A stretch of 64,000 bases of DNA from Bettongia penicillata ogilbyi (GCA_023548195.1 JAJHZJ010000399.1:10245820-10309819), one strand, 5' to 3'; positions 33,867-45,960 are shown, numbered from the stretch's first letter. Made by a program: numbers and translations. The notes: generated from the sequence alone by a model not told the origin.

Positions 33867-33945
<79 letters not shown>
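33867..33945. repeat. (GA)n microsatellite
   Basis: About 38 GA units with one GGA break at 33898; opposing frames across it (ERER and SLSL) are artefacts. Confidence 0.97.
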
Positions 33946-33948
<3 letters not shown>

Positions 33949-34439
33949 CTTTTTTAGCCTAGATTGAGAGCTTTTGTAAGTGTAATGTAATGTTATTGGT
34001 AAGGTTCCACATAAGAAATAGCATTTGACACCATGGTTTATAATGCAATATAGGAAGGTAATATGGCCAGAGATTGGTTGTGACAAATAAAGACTGAGAA
34101 AAATATATTTGTTTGCAGATCTGATGATCTCAGTAAGAGGATTTTAATCTGAAAATACAGTGGACAAGAGGAGAGTACCCATATAAGTACAAAATCTACC
34201 ACCATAGAGGACAACAGGTAACATACAAAATAAGGCAGAGGATGTGTTTAGAAATGAACAAGAGAAATTCATTGGGAAGAAGGTTAATAAAGATTCTCCT
34301 GGCCTCTAGTATCTTTACACTAAATTTTAATGTATGGGTTATAACCGGAGGGCATAGGACATTTGTCCTGGCATCGTGTGGAAATTACCTCATCAGTATC
34401 ATCAATACCTTGTGAAATGTGATGGCTGACTAATGTATA
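33946..34439. other. Unassigned sequence
   Basis: No gene or repeat recognised. Confidence 0.4.
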
Positions 34440-34889
34440 GCAATGAGAAGGTACACTTTGAAAGAAGCCAATGAAAGAGCAGGGGCAGCTTTTACCAAGG
34501 AGGCCTTAGGGACACTGACATGGAGCTATCTCTGATGAGCTCAGATTTTTAAAAAGGACATGCACAAAGGATAGAAGCAAAGTCAGGTAACTGATCACAG
34601 ATATAAAGGTATAACAAAGACTTGTTAAAAATGTCATCAGAAAAACTAAAGCCCATACTGAATTGGGATTTTCAAAAGAAAAAAAAGCTAAAGGAAGTAA
34701 AAGGGACCTAAAAAAAGCTATGTTGAGGGCAAAAAGAACAGGAAGGGGACAATCCCAGTGCTTGAGATGAATCAGACTGTGTTAAAGGATGGAGAGAAAT
34801 GAAATAACTGTGTTAAGCCGGATGATCTTCAGATAGAATACAACAGAATAAATTAAAACCCCAGAATAAATGAGAAGCTACACATAATA
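34440..34889 (+). mobile_element. Possible L3/CR1 LINE coding fragment
   Basis: 'gaagccaatgaaagagc', 'aaaactaaagcccatactg' and 'aaaaaaagctatgttgagg' follow the order of the region upstream of the RT in L3/CR1 (K-A-K-AQ-E block, then 'aaaagggttttttaagtat'-like text). Strongly decayed; no open frame. Confidence 0.35.
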
Positions 34890-35068
34890 ATGTTAGTAAT
34901 AACACTCAATACTTTAAGGTTTTCAAATGTTTTATATACATTGTTTCATTTAATCCTAAATGCTACAGGTACAATTTCTCCCATTTTCCAGATGAGAAAA
35001 CTGAGGAACAGAGAAGTTTAGTTCATGCTTCCAAAGCTACATAACCAGTAGACCATGTGCTAGCTCTG
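34890..35068 (-). mobile_element. MIR-type SINE
   Basis: 'tttcaaatgttttatatac', 'ccattttccagatgag', 'aaaactgaggaacagag' and 'agctacataaccagtag' give the tail-to-head order. Confidence 0.65.
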
Positions 35069-35459
35069 GAGAGGGACAGCTTCTGGCCATGTACCTCTGA
35101 GAATGTTCTGATTATCTGTTTGGTGGAAGGACATTAGCAACCATTTAATAAAAAAGAGCATCTTGAGGTTGGCTCTCAGATACAGCCTTCCCAGGTAGTA
35201 AGATGTGATTCTAATGAGAAATGGGGAAAAATGGAAACTTCCTCTTCCTTTAAAACTGTTTATTTTTAGAGTATCGTAAAACAGATGAATGAGTAGGGGA
35301 ATAGGAGAGGCAGCCATTCAAATGAGCAAATTAAAGAATGCTATTCTTGAATTATGTTATTTACAATTTATGTTTCTGACTTAGAGATGAATTTGGACCT
35401 GAAACTCTTAGGAGACTTTCAGAGAAAATGTGGTGAAATAGCCTAGGTTTCACTATTAG
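35069..35459. other. Unassigned sequence
   Basis: No gene or repeat recognised. Confidence 0.4.
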
Positions 35460-35513
35460 TGATACATTTCTCTGATAACATGGTCTTCTTCGGCAACAAA
35501 GGATGAACACACA
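35460..35513 (+). mobile_element. RTE or RTE-SINE tail fragment
   Basis: 'atttctctgataacatgg' and 'ggcaacaaaggatgaac' are the terminal 50 bp of the tail at 14.66 and 59.17 kb. Everything 5' is missing. Confidence 0.65.
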
Positions 35514-35723
35514 GTCAGATTGCTTAGAAGAATTACAATGAATGGGAGAAATTATAAAACAAGCCAAAACATAACACAAAAGAAAATGATCTGCTACATT
35601 CTGTGATAGAATTCAATAGTTCATTCTCTGGACGTGGAAGGAATTTTACATTAAGAGACCACTGAGGAATTTTTAAGTCCTTGCATTGCAGTATAGTTCT
35701 AAGTCTACTAGAAAAAAATCGTC

Positions 35724-36527
35724 TCACACTGTGGTTGTTGCTGGGTATAAAATTCTCCTGGTTCTGCTCCTTTCACTCAACATTAGTTCATATAAGTCTT
35801 TCCAGGCATCTCTGAAGTCTTCCTGTTCCTCATTTCTTACAGCACAATAGTATTCCATTACATTCATATACCACAATTTATTTAGCCATTCCCCAATTGA
35901 TGGGCATCCCCTTGATTTCCAGTTTTTGGTCACCACAAAGAGTGCTGCTATATTTTTGTACATGTGGGACCCTTTCCCATTTTTATGATCTCTTGGGGAA
36001 AGAGTGCTAGAAAAAGTATTGCTGGGTCAAAGTGTATGCACATTTTTGCAGCCTTTTTGGCATAGTTCCAAATTGCTCTCCAGAATGGTTGGATTACTCA
36101 TAGCTTCACCAACAAGGAATTAGTGTTCCAACTCTCCCACATCTCCAACATTTATCTTCATCTTGTTTTGCCATGTTAACCAATCTGATAGGTGTGATGT
36201 GGTATTTCAGAGTTGTTTTGGTTTGCATCCCTTCAATCAATAGTGATTTAGAGCATTTTTTCATATGACTATAGATAGCTTTGATTTCTTCCTCTGAAAA
36301 CTGCTTGTTTATATCCTTTGATCATTTATCAGTTGGGGAATGAATTGTATTCTTGTACATTTCAATGAGTTCTCTAAATATTTTAGAAATAAGGCCCCTA
36401 TCGTAGACACTGGTTGCAAAAATTCTTTCATGGTTTTCTGCTTGCCTCTTAATTTGGGTGGCATTGAATTTATTTATGCAAAAACTTTTCAATTTAATGT
36501 AATCAAAATTATCCATTTTGCATTTCT
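35724..36527 (-). pseudogene. L1-2 ORF2 C-terminal part
   Basis: Reads from 36527 (DYIKLKSFCINKFNAT, KGLIS-like DRGLISKIF) through a CCHC-adjacent stretch to the terminal block WLNKLWYMNVMEYYCAVRN and ends ILYPATTTV at a TGA (35726-35724). The MEYYxAxxN motif is the conserved C-terminus of L1 ORF2p. Frames at 36516-36322 and 35963-35724 are open; between them several shifts. Confidence 0.85.
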
Positions 36528-36538
36528 TAATATTTTCT
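36528..36538. repeat. Target-site duplication of HAL1-D, left copy
   Basis: 'taatattttct' here and 'taatgttttct' at 38418-38428 agree at 10 of 11; L1 ORF2 sequence joins cleanly if one copy and HAL1-D are removed. Confidence 0.82.
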
Positions 36539-37367
36539 GTTTTTTTTAACTTTATTTATTTAAGTTTTCAACATTTATTTCCACAAAATTTTTGGGTTCC
36601 AAATTTTCTTCTCATTTCTCCCCTTCCCCCACCCCCAAGCATTGAGCATTCTAATTACCCCTATCACCAATCTGCCCTCCTTTCTAACATCCCTCCCTTC
36701 CCTTATCCCCATTTTCTTTTGTCCCATAGGGCAAGACAAATTTCTATACCCCATTACCTGTATTTCTTATTTCCCAGTTGCAAGAACAATACTCAACAGT
36801 TGTTCCTAAAACTTTGAGTTCCAACTTCTCTTCATCCCTTCTTCCCCACCCATTCCCTTTGGGAAGGCAAGCAATTCAATATAGGCCATATCCGTGAAGT
36901 TTTGCAAATGACTTCGATAATAGTCGTGTTGTGTAAGACTATATTTCTCTCCATCCTGTCCTGCCTCCATTTATTCTAGTCTCTCTTTTGATCCTATCTC
37001 TCCCCAAGAGTGTTGACTTCAAATTGTTCCCTCCTCCCATTGCCCTCTCTTCCATCATCCCCCCCACCCTGCTTATCCACTTCTTCCCCACTTTTCTGTA
37101 TTGTAAGATAGGTTTTCATTCAAAAATGAGTGTGCATTTTATTCCTACCTTTAGTTGAATGTGATGAGAGTAAGCTTCATGGTTTTTCTCTCACCTCTCT
37201 ACTTTGTCCCTCCTCTGAAAAGTCATTTACTTGCCTCTTTTATGAGAGATAATTTGCCCCCTTTCGTTTCTCCCTTTCTCCTCCCAATATATTTCACTGT
37301 CACTGCTTAATTTCATTTTTTTAAAGATATGATCCCATCCTATTCTATTCCCCCTGTGCTCTCTGTC

Positions 37368-37393
37368 TGTGTGTATGTGTGAGTGTGTGTGTG
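37368..37393. repeat. Short (TG)n in HAL1-D
   Basis: About 26 bp of 'tgtgtg' with interruptions, at the HAL1 site that is longer in copies A and E. Confidence 0.85.
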
Positions 37394-37520
37394 TAATCCC
37401 ACCAACTACACAGTTACTGAAAAAAGTTTTCAAGAGTTACAAATATTGTCTTTCAATGTAGCAATGTAAATAGTTCAACTTTAGTAAGTCCCTTATGATT
37501 TCTCTTTGCTGTTTACCTTT

Positions 37521-38417
37521 TCATGCTTCTCTTGATTCTTGTGTATGAAAGTCAAATTTTCTTTTCAACTCTGGTCTTTTCATCAAGAATGCTTGAAAGT
37601 CCTCTATTTCATTGAAAGACCATTTTTTTCCTTGAAGCACTGTACTCAGTTTTGCTGGGTAAGTGATTCTTGGTTTTAATCCTAGTTCCTTTGACTTCTG
37701 GAACATCATATTCCATGCCCTTCGATCCCTTAATGTAGAAGCTGCTAGATCTTGTGTTACCCTGATTATATTTCCACAATACTTGAGTTGTTTCTTTCTA
37801 GTTGCTTGCAATATTTTCTCCTTGACCTGGGAACTCTGGAATTTGGCCAAAATATTCCTAGGAGTTTCTTTTCGTATCTCTTTCAGGAGGTGATTGGTTG
37901 ATTCTTTCAATATTCATTTTGCCCCCTGGTTGTAGAATATCAGGGCAGTTTTCCTTGATAATTTCATGAAAGGTGATGTTTAGGCTCTTTTTTTTTTTGA
38001 TCATGGCTTTCACGTAGTCCCATAATTTTTAAATTGTCTCTCCTGGATCTATTTTCCTGGTCAGTTGTTTTTCCAGTGCGATATTTCTCATTATCTTCCA
38101 TTTTTCATTCTTTTTGTTTGGTTTTGTGATTTTTTGGTTTCTGATAAAGTCATTAGCCTCCCTCTGTTCCATTCTAATTTTTAAAGAACTATTTTCTTCA
38201 GTGAGCTTTTGAACCTCCTTTTCCATTTGCTAATTCTGCTTTTGAAAGCATTCTTCTCCTCATTGGTTTTTTCAACCCTTTTTTGCCAATTGAGTTGGCC
38301 TATTTTTCAAGGTGTTATTTTCTTCAGCATTTTTTGGGTCTCCTTCAGCAAGGTGTTGACCTGCTTTTTATGCTTTTCTAACATCTCTCTCATTTCTCTT
38401 CCCAGTTTTTCCTCTCC
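37521..38417 (-). pseudogene. HAL1-D ORF1, partial
   Basis: Contains the coiled coil (MEKEVQKLTEENSSLKIRME), the RRM and the C-terminal domain (KFQSSQVKEKILQATRKKQL), ending FHTQESREA at TGA 37523-37521. The last 129 codons are open. A frameshift near 37910-38030 disrupts the RRM. The N-terminus was never copied. Confidence 0.85.
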
Positions 38418-38428
38418 TAATGTTTTCT

Positions 38429-41185
38429 ATCTCTTACTTAGTCAAAAGATTCTTCCCTTCTCCATAAGGATAAATATACTATTTCTTGCTCCACCAATTT
38501 GTATATAGTATCAGTCTTTATGCCTATATCATTTTCGCATTGTGGCTTTATTCTTGTGTACGGTGTCAGGCATTGGTCTATGGCTAGTGTCAGCCATACT
38601 GTTTATCCAGTTTTGCCAGCAATTTTTGTCAAACAGTGATTTCTTATCCCAGAAGCTGGGGTCCATAAGTTTATCAAACAGTAGATTTCTATATTCATTG
38701 GCTACTGTGTCTTGGATGCCTAACATATTCCACATATCTCCCTTTTGTTTCTTGGCCAGTATCAAGTGGTTTTGATAATTGCTACTTTATAATCCAATTT
38801 AAGATGTGGCTAGGCCACATTCCCTTTGCATTTTTTTTCATCATTTCCCTTGATATTCTGGATCTTTTGTTCTTCCAGATGAATTTTGATATTTTTTTCT
38901 AGCTCTACAAAATACTTATCTGAGAGTTTATGGTATGGCACTGAATAAGTAAATTAATTTAGGTAGAATTGTCATTTTTATTATATTGGCTCAGCCTATC
39001 CAGGAGCAACTGATGATTTTACACTTACTTAGATTTGACTTTATTTATGTGAAAAGTGTTTTGTAATTGTGTTCATATAGTCCCTGAGTTTGTTTTGGCT
39101 GGTAAACTCTTAAATATTTTATAGTCTACCATAAGCTTAAATGGAATTTCACTCTCCATCTCTTGCAGTTGGGTGTTAAGTAATATATAGAATTGTAGAG
39201 GATTTGTGTGGGTTTATTTTGTAACCTGCAACTTTGCCAAAGTTGTTTATTATTTGAAGTAGTTTTTTGCTTGATTCTCTGGGATTCTCTAAGTATATCA
39301 TCATATCATCTGCAAAGAGAGATAATTTAGTTGCTTCTTTGCCTATTCTAATTCCTTCAATTTCTTTTTCTTCTCTTATTGCTACAGTTCAGATTTCTAG
39401 TACCATACTGAATAATAGTGGTGATAATGGACATTGTTGTTTTACCCCTGATCTTATTGAAAATACATTTAGCTTATCTCCCATGCATATAATGCTTGCT
39501 GAAAGTTTTAGGGAGATACTATTATTATGTTATGGAAAGTTCCATCTATTCCTATGCTCTCAAGTGCTTTCAATAGGAATAGGTGTTGTATTTTGTCAAA
39601 AGTATCTATTGGGATAATCATGGTTTTTCTGTTAGTTTTGTTGTTGATATGATCAATAATGCTAATATTTTTCCTAATATTGAACCAGCCCTTCATTCTT
39701 TGTATAAATTATACCTGATCATAATGTATTATCCTCATGATTAGTTGCTGTGTTCTTTTTTGCTAAAGTCTTATTTAAAATTTTTACATCTATATTCATT
39801 AAAGAAATTAAAGAAATAAATTTCTTTCTCTGTTTTGGCTCTTCCTGGTTTAGGTATCAAAATCATATTTGTATCATCAAAAGAATTTGGGAGGACTCCT
39901 TCTTCCCCAATTTTCCTAAATAATCTAAAATATTGGTATTAACTTTTCTTTTAATGTTTAATAGAATTCATTTGTGAATCCATCTGACCCTAGAAATTTT
40001 TTCCCAGGGAGTTCATTGATGGCTTGTTCAATTTCTTTATCTGATATGGGGTTATTTAAGTATTCAACTTCTTCTTCTATTAGTCTGGTCAAATTTTGTC
40101 TTTTAACATAATCATCTATCTCACAGATTATCAAATTTATGGGCATACAATTGGGCAAAGTAATTCCGTATTATTGTTTTCATTTCCTTCTCTTTGGTGG
40201 TGAGTTCACCCTTTTCATTTTTATATTGGTAATTTGGTTTTCTTCTTTCTTTTTTTTAAAAGAAATTGACCAAAGTTTTATCAATTTTATTGGTTTTTTC
40301 ATAGAAACAACTGTTACTTTTATTTATTAGTTCAATAGTTTTTTTAGTTTAAATTTTACTAATCTCTCTTTTGGTTTTCGTATTTATAATTTGGTATTTA
40401 CTTGGGGATTTTCAATTTGTTCTTTTTTGAGCTTTTTCGGGTACATGCCCAATTTATTGATCTCCTCTTTTTCTATTTTATTCATGTAGGTACTCAAAGA
40501 TATAACACTTCCCCTAAGAACCGCTCTTGCAGTATCCCATAAAATTTGGTAGGTTGTCTCATTATTGTCATTCTCTTGAGTGAAGTTGTTGATTGTTTCT
40601 ATAATTTATTGTTTAACCCACTCACTCTTTAGGATTAGATTGTTTAGTTTCCAATTAGTTTTCGGTTTATATTTCCATGACCTTTGATTACATATAAGTT
40701 TCATTGCATTATGATGTGAAAAGGATGCATTGACTATCTCTACCTTTTTGCATTGGATGGTGAGGTTTTTATGGCCTAGTACACAGTCAGTTTTTGTATA
40801 TGTACCATGTACCACTGAGAAAAAGGTGTATTCCTTTCCATCTCCATTCAATTTTCTCTAGAGATCTAGCATGTCTACCTTATCCATAGTTCTATTCACC
40901 TCCTTAACTTCTTTGTTTTGAGGTTAGATTTATCAAGTTCAGAGAGGGAGAGGTTGAGGTCCCCCACTAGTATAGTTTTGCAGTCTATTTCTTCCTGCAA
41001 CTCCCTTACTTCTCCTCTAAGGGTTTGGACACTATACCACTTGGAGCATATATATTTAGTAATGAAATTGCTCCATTATCTATGGTGCCTTTAAGCAGAA
41101 TACAGTATCCTTTCTTATCCCTTTTGATTAGACATAGTTCTGCTTTTACTTTGTCTGGGATTAGGATTGCTAACCCTGCTTTTTC
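38429..41185 (-). pseudogene. L1-2 ORF2 endonuclease and RT part
   Basis: Endonuclease fragment first (about 41185-40600): the active-site motif reads FSHHNAMKL where the family has SDHNA, so the catalytic Asp is lost. The RT follows. The catalytic motif [12 protein letters not shown] is at about 39323-39285 and is intact in sequence. Upstream 'gataaagaaattgaacaagcc' (40040) is the fingers motif IxxAIxxLPxxKxxGxDG-F. The 3' portion has DPSFWDKKSLFDKNCWQNW (38700-38640). Stops and shifts throughout. The first ~80 codons of the endonuclease are deleted. Confidence 0.85.
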
Positions 41186-41189
41186 ATCA

Positions 41190-41769
41190 TGGCTTTCTGG
41201 TAGATCAATAATCCTTAGATTTTCTCTCCTGGATTTGTATCCCAGGTCAGTTGTTTTTCCAATTAATTATTTTACATTGTCTTCTATCTTTTCATTCTTT
41301 AGATTCTGTTTGTCTGATTCTTGATGTCTCATTAGCTTCTACTTGCCTGATTCTAATTTTTATCAAATTTTTTCCTTCAGTTAACTTTGCATCTCTAACT
41401 CACTAGTTAGGTTTTGTACTTCCTTTTCCATTTGTCCAATTTTCCTTCTTAAGAAGATGTTCTCTTCAGTGAATTCTTATTTTTATATTTTTAAAAATCA
41501 TTTTTCAGTTTTTCTTGTATTTCTTTAATTTGAATTTTAAAATCCTTCCAGAGCTCTTTGAAGAAGGCTTTTTGTGCTTCTGACCAGTTCATATTCCCTT
41601 TTGAAGTTTCTGATGGGAGTACAGTCTCAATGTTGACCTCTTTGGTATTTATGTTTTGGTCCTTGGTCCCATAGAAACATTCGATGGTTTTCTCTTTTCT
41701 GCTTTGCTTTTTACTCATGATAATTACCCTTTTCCTGGCTTTTATGTTAGGTCTCTGCATCTGTGGCAC
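41190..41769 (-). pseudogene. L1-2 ORF1 N-terminal part
   Basis: Starts near 41769 (alternative start 41715, MSKKQSRKEKTIECFYGTKD, which fits the usual KKxxxKxKTIExxF opening). 92 codons are open, including the start of the coiled coil (FKIQIKEIQEKL). More decayed coiled coil follows to about 41340, then the RRM start near 41280-41190, where the sequence jumps directly into ORF2 endonuclease. The C-terminal domain is absent. Confidence 0.8.
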
Positions 41770-42366
41770 AAGGAGCTCTGTACCTCAGTTCTTGTGCCTA
41801 AAACTTGAGACTTTGCATGTTGTGGACTGTGGTTCTTTCAGCTAGAAATTAAATGCTGCAGCTTACCTGTTGCTGAGCTGGCCAGTGTTTGAAAGCAGAG
41901 ACTGGTTAAGTCTTTTTGGCTTTCCCCACAGTTATCCTGGAGGTATCTTGTTAAGTGTGGGGGATGGGTGTTCTGGATGTCAGAGGCTCCTCTGCTGAGC
42001 TTTAGCATGAACAAGTGCAGCTTTCTGCACTAGTGTCTTCCTGATTCCACTGCGGTGCTGAGGTATGCCTCCAGTCCTGTTGTTGGCAGTTACTGGCTTC
42101 ACTCCCCTGGGGTTAAACATCTTCTCCTGTTTGTTGAAGTGGGACTGTCTAGGACAGCTCTGATCCTGCTCTGGTAGCCTTTGGCCACAGCAAGAGGAAC
42201 CTTTCTAGCAATCTTTCTAGTCTCCTATGATGAGAGTCTCTTTACTCCTTGTGCTGCTCCCACTGTTCCAGGGTTTTTTCCAGGGAGATAATCTCTGGGC
42301 TGGTCGAGGTCAACAGGGAAAGGGAGATAGCAGTTATTGATCATACCGCCATCTTGACTCTCGGCC
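41770..42366 (-). promoter_or_regulatory. L1-2 5' UTR with YY1-like motif
   Basis: GC-richer than the surroundings. 'gccatcttga' at 42348-42357 is the inverted CAAGATGG motif near the element's first base. Promoter role is inferred from L1 biology. Confidence 0.6.
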
Positions 42367-42619
42367 CAAGTACTTTTTCAATGATTGTGAAACCTATGTG
42401 AATCAATATTCTGAAAGCCCAGAGGAAGAAAAGGGTGGAAGAAGAATAAGAATCAAGGGAAAGTATCCAGTGTTGATTAGGACTAAGATCAGCATCTGTT
42501 ATCTCTACTCACTGAGCTAGGAGTGGAGAGGCCTTAAAATCTGGTGGTTGGTCTCATGAGCACCTAAAGTATTTATGTGAAGACTAGTGTGATAAGAGGA
42601 AACATGAGAAGAGGTGTCA
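42367..42619. other. Unassigned sequence
   Basis: No gene or repeat recognised. Confidence 0.4.
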
Positions 42620-42825
42620 TACAATGGAGAGAGTTGACCTTAAAGTCTAAAAGGTCATATACATACTGGATAATTGTCTCTGGGTAAATTTCAGTTGTGT
42701 TTTCAGGGTTTTGGGCAACTTTCTCGATTGTATGTTGCAGAGACACGCTGGCTTGCATTTCTAGAGGAAGTTTCCTGACCTGAGAGTTTCCTATATCAAA
42801 GAAATCACAGGTCTTTTGTCTGTCC
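42620..42825 (+). mobile_element. MIR-type SINE with distinct 3' domain
   Basis: 'gttgaccttaaagtctaaaag', 'gggcaactttctcg', 'ttgcagagacacgctgg', 'gaggaagtttcctgacc' and 'caaagaaatcacaggtc' follow the same order as at 57.0 kb. A 139-codon frame on the other strand (42992-42573) crosses it by chance. Confidence 0.75.
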
Positions 42826-43724
42826 CTAAATAAGTCTATTAGGATTATAGCTAGAGGTGATAGGTTCATTGAAGAAGTTATATTTTCAGGCCATTTTGGG
42901 CTAGGAAGTGGGCCTAGGGTTTCTAGACTCAAATACTTATCTATGGATATAAGTAGAGAAGACAACTTATGAATAAAGTCAGGAAATAACATTTCAAGCT
43001 CACTAGAAGAGAGGATATTCTTCAGGGATGAGGAAGGGAGAACTTTTGCAACCTAGAGGACCAAAGTTTCCAAAGAAATTCATAAGATGCTAGATAGCTA
43101 ACAGCCCAAGGGGAAAATTCTTGGGAATATCAGAGGGAAGAATCTTTCTCACTCAGATAGGTCAGGGGTCAAGAGAAGGGGAATATACCCCAGATCAGGG
43201 CCAGAGTAAAGTACTTTAAAAGAAGTTGTTATGTTCAATGAGTACAGACAAGGGAAAGAAAGAAGAAAAGAAAGAAAAAAAGAAGGAAGGGAGAAAAGAA
43301 TGATGGAAGGAAAGGATGGAGAAAGGAAGGAAGAAGTAAGGAAGGAAAGAAGGAAAGATTAAGAAAATACCAGGCCTAGTTTCTGAGGTAAGGAGGGTTG
43401 ATTGAGTGTTCCTTGGTGAATTCAGCTTGATAATTTTGTGTATTAGTGAAACTTCATTTGGATCATATTCTTAAAAAATCGTTTCTCTCTAGACATTGAG
43501 GACATACTCACAAGCACATTACTAAGTGGACAACCTCTGACTGGATTTCAATGACCTGCTGATTATTTGGACCAATTATGTTAGAAGGAGCCACTCACTT
43601 TTTAGGGCCAATTGAAGTCAGTCAATCATCATGCTTAGCTTTTTTTGGAGCTTCTTTACCTATCATTTTCAAGGTTGATTTTGAAAGATTAAAGGATCAT
43701 CTTAGGGTGACAGAAACCAGTAGA
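42826..43724. other. Unassigned; purine-rich tract inside
   Basis: 43253-43360 is a 'gaaaga'/'ggaagg' purine tract. The remainder has no recognised gene or repeat. Confidence 0.5.
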
Positions 43725-43880
43725 TCAAATAATCAGTCAATAAGTATTTATTCATCATCTATGTTGTGCCAGACATTGTGTTAGGCACTGAAGATATAAA
43801 GAAAAATAATGAAGCAACTCTACACTCAAGGAGATTAGATTCTATCTATGGAATTAACACATAAATGTATAGATACATAC
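43725..43880 (-). mobile_element. L2 terminus in reverse
   Basis: 'tcagtcaataagtatttatt', 'gccagacattgtgttaggc', 'actcaaggagattagattc' match the reversed L2-type end. Confidence 0.65.
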
Positions 43881-44052
43881 CTGCTCTCTCTTCCATCTCC
43901 AACCTGAGCTGCTAATGACTTCACAAGGAAAGAAAAACTTGGACACTTCCTGTGTTCATCCCATGGCTTGTAATAAGACTTTCTTCAAACTCAGAGATGG
44001 TAGCAATCATGAACTGGTGAGTATCTTAGAGTATCCACACATGTAGGTTAAT

Positions 44053-44067
44053 ACACACACACACATA

Positions 44068-44141
<74 letters not shown>
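44053..44141. repeat. (CA)(TG)n(TA)n microsatellite
   Basis: A short (CA)n, about 14 TG units, and about 22 TA units. The (CA)n followed by (TG)n can form a hairpin. Confidence 0.95.
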
Positions 44142-44142
<1 letters not shown>

Positions 44143-44482
44143 TGCATATTTTTACCCATAAACCCTGAAATAATTAATGGACAATAGTTTTGAACACCAC
44201 TTCCTACTTAGAGAAGGAAGGAGTTTCCTAGGCAATATGATTCAAGAATATAGACTTTTAGGAGAAAAGGTGTATTTCATAGACAACTTTAGTCTTGGGG
44301 ACTATTTAGACAAGTTCACATTTAAGAGTTCAGCAACAAGATAGGGGTATTTTGAGGAATGATAAGGCTCATCTGTATGGCCTCTATAGGTGGATGGGCA
44401 ACAAGAGACTTAAAGTTACTAAAGGGGAGAACAGAAGACCTATATCTATGTTTGATCCTTGTGATTACTATGAATATTTTGT
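44142..44482. other. Unassigned sequence
   Basis: No gene or repeat recognised. Confidence 0.4.
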
Positions 44483-44635
44483 TTTAATAGTATTTTATTT
44501 TTCCAATTATATGTAAACTAACTTATAATTTTAAAAACTCAGTTCTGGATTATTTCCCTTACTCCTTTCCCCCATCCCCTCCTTTGCCCTAAAATGGTAA
44601 GCAATTTGATAAGTTATATATGTTACAGTGAGTAT
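44483..44635 (-). mobile_element. L1/HAL1 3' tail fragment
   Basis: 'tatttttccaattatatgtaa', 'ttataattttaaaaactcag' and 'ggtaagcaatttgataag' match the last 150 bp of the L1/HAL1 3' region in reverse. Severely 5'-truncated insertion. Confidence 0.6.
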
Positions 44636-45605
44636 TTTGGATGATGCAGGGACTTGCCTATTCAACAATCAAAAACTATGTTTACAAAAGTGTGGAGTAT
44701 GTCAAGATGGTATTTCAAATCTCAGTTTGGGAGAGCCTGTGAAGTACTTTGTGAGAGAAAAGAATTTCATCAGAATGCCAAGGTTTCCCATTGACCTATT
44801 CAAGTTCCACTCCCCTTTAAGGGGGAACTAGTAAGGTACTCTGTGTGTTTTATGTGTTTTCCATATCTGTTTATGAGCCCTTCAGGTATTCCAAAATGAA
44901 GACTCTAATAAAGTCTTTTCTTTTTCTGATATTCATTGAGTGATTGTTTAAAATCTGGTCACCCAATGATTCATGTTCATACAAATACAAGGGCAAATTA
45001 CACTTGGAAATTTTCTCAAAATAAATTCTGGATGGTGTCATGATAATTTAAAAGGTGGGGAGGGGAGAATCCCTACTTTGGTCACATGGAAGTCCAAATC
45101 ACATGGAACCTATGGTGGGTGGAGTTTACTGAATGGATAGAAAAGGAAGAGTGAAGCAGGAAGAGGCAGAACTAGAGCAAAACTGAGAAGAAACTGGTCA
45201 GAGAGCAATTAGAACTAGGCTGCTGACCAGCATGAGGGAATACAAAGATTTAAAATTTTCTAATATGCTAAATGTTGATAGATATAACCTTTGTTAAAGA
45301 AGTTCTTTGAGAGGTCTTCAATAATTTTTAAGAGTCTAAAGAGGTTCTTAGAGCAAATGTCATGAGAACTACTGGGTTAATGGAGTCAGTCAAGTCAACA
45401 GAAGTAGTGTTAGCTAGAAATGTGTAGAAGACATCAAAAAGTGAAGCCCTAGGGCTTGATGATGGTGCAAGAAGGAATGGTAAGATGAGGGGTCATGGAA
45501 CTATGGCATCGTTCAAAATTTGGAATGTTCTATATCAGCCAGATTACATCCTTTTTTGGTAGTGCCTTATAGCCAGATATTTACAATTGGAAGGAAAATA
45601 AAATC
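44636..45605. other. Unassigned; possible solo LTR at left
   Basis: 44640-44965 has an 'aataaag' signal at 44907 followed by a T-rich stretch, a layout seen in LTR R-U5 regions, but no clear ends or TSD. Nothing is recognised from 44966 to 45605. Confidence 0.25.
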
Positions 45606-45960
45606 ATTTCATCCAATTCAATTCAATGATCATTTATGTATCACCAGAATTGTCCAAGGCACTGGCGGTACAAAGTCAAGTTCCTTAAGAAATTGACATT
45701 CCACTAGGAAGAGGCAACATGTTCATAGATTTTTAATCCAAGGTAAGAGAGGAAATATTAAGTAGTTGGGCACATGTATAGTGGCAGCGGCGGTGAATTC
45801 AGAGAAGGCTTCATTGAAAAGGTGTTGGTTAAGATGAATCTTGAAGGGAGACAAATTCTGAGAAATGTATATATTCTGGATATGAGCTTTGGTTGGTGGG
45901 AATGCATGAAGATGGACTATTTTTGAGTCAGAGGAACAACTGTAGTCAAGTTTTGCTAAA
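45606..45960 (-). mobile_element. L2 3' region in reverse
   Basis: 'caattcaatgatcatttatg', 'gtccaaggcactggcggta', 'gaaggcttcattgaaaagg' and 'aagatgaatcttgaaggg' follow the order of the reversed L2 3' UTR seen in more complete form at 47.64-48.07 kb. Confidence 0.55.

Larger units (their letters stand above)
36539..38417 (-). mobile_element. HAL1-D, 5'-truncated, nested in L1-2
   Basis: Minus-strand poly(A) (T run at 36539-36548), 3' region matching HAL1-A ('gagcattctaattacccc', 'gcaattcaatataggcc'), ORF1 from 37521 up to the truncation at 38417 within the coiled coil. Inserted into ORF2 of L1-2 with an 11-bp TSD. It must be younger than L1-2. Confidence 0.88.
35722..42366 (-). mobile_element. 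L1-2 LINE, long minus-strand copy
   Basis: The 5' end at about 42366 carries 'gagtcaagatggcgg'. In element order: 5' UTR (42366-41770), ORF1 (41769-41190), ORF2 (41185-38429 and 36527-35724). ORF2 is split by HAL1-D. The 3' UTR and tail are missing past the ORF2 stop. Inside, the end of ORF1 and the start of ORF2 are deleted at about 41186. About 4.8 kb of L1 sequence excluding HAL1-D, the longest L1 here. Confidence 0.88.

Noticed and set aside
33766..34086. SLSLSL / ERERER frames
   Set aside because: Translation of a (GA)n microsatellite on both strands.
42573..42992. 139-codon minus frame
   Set aside because: Runs antisense through a MIR-type SINE (42620-42825); no start context, signal peptide or domain.
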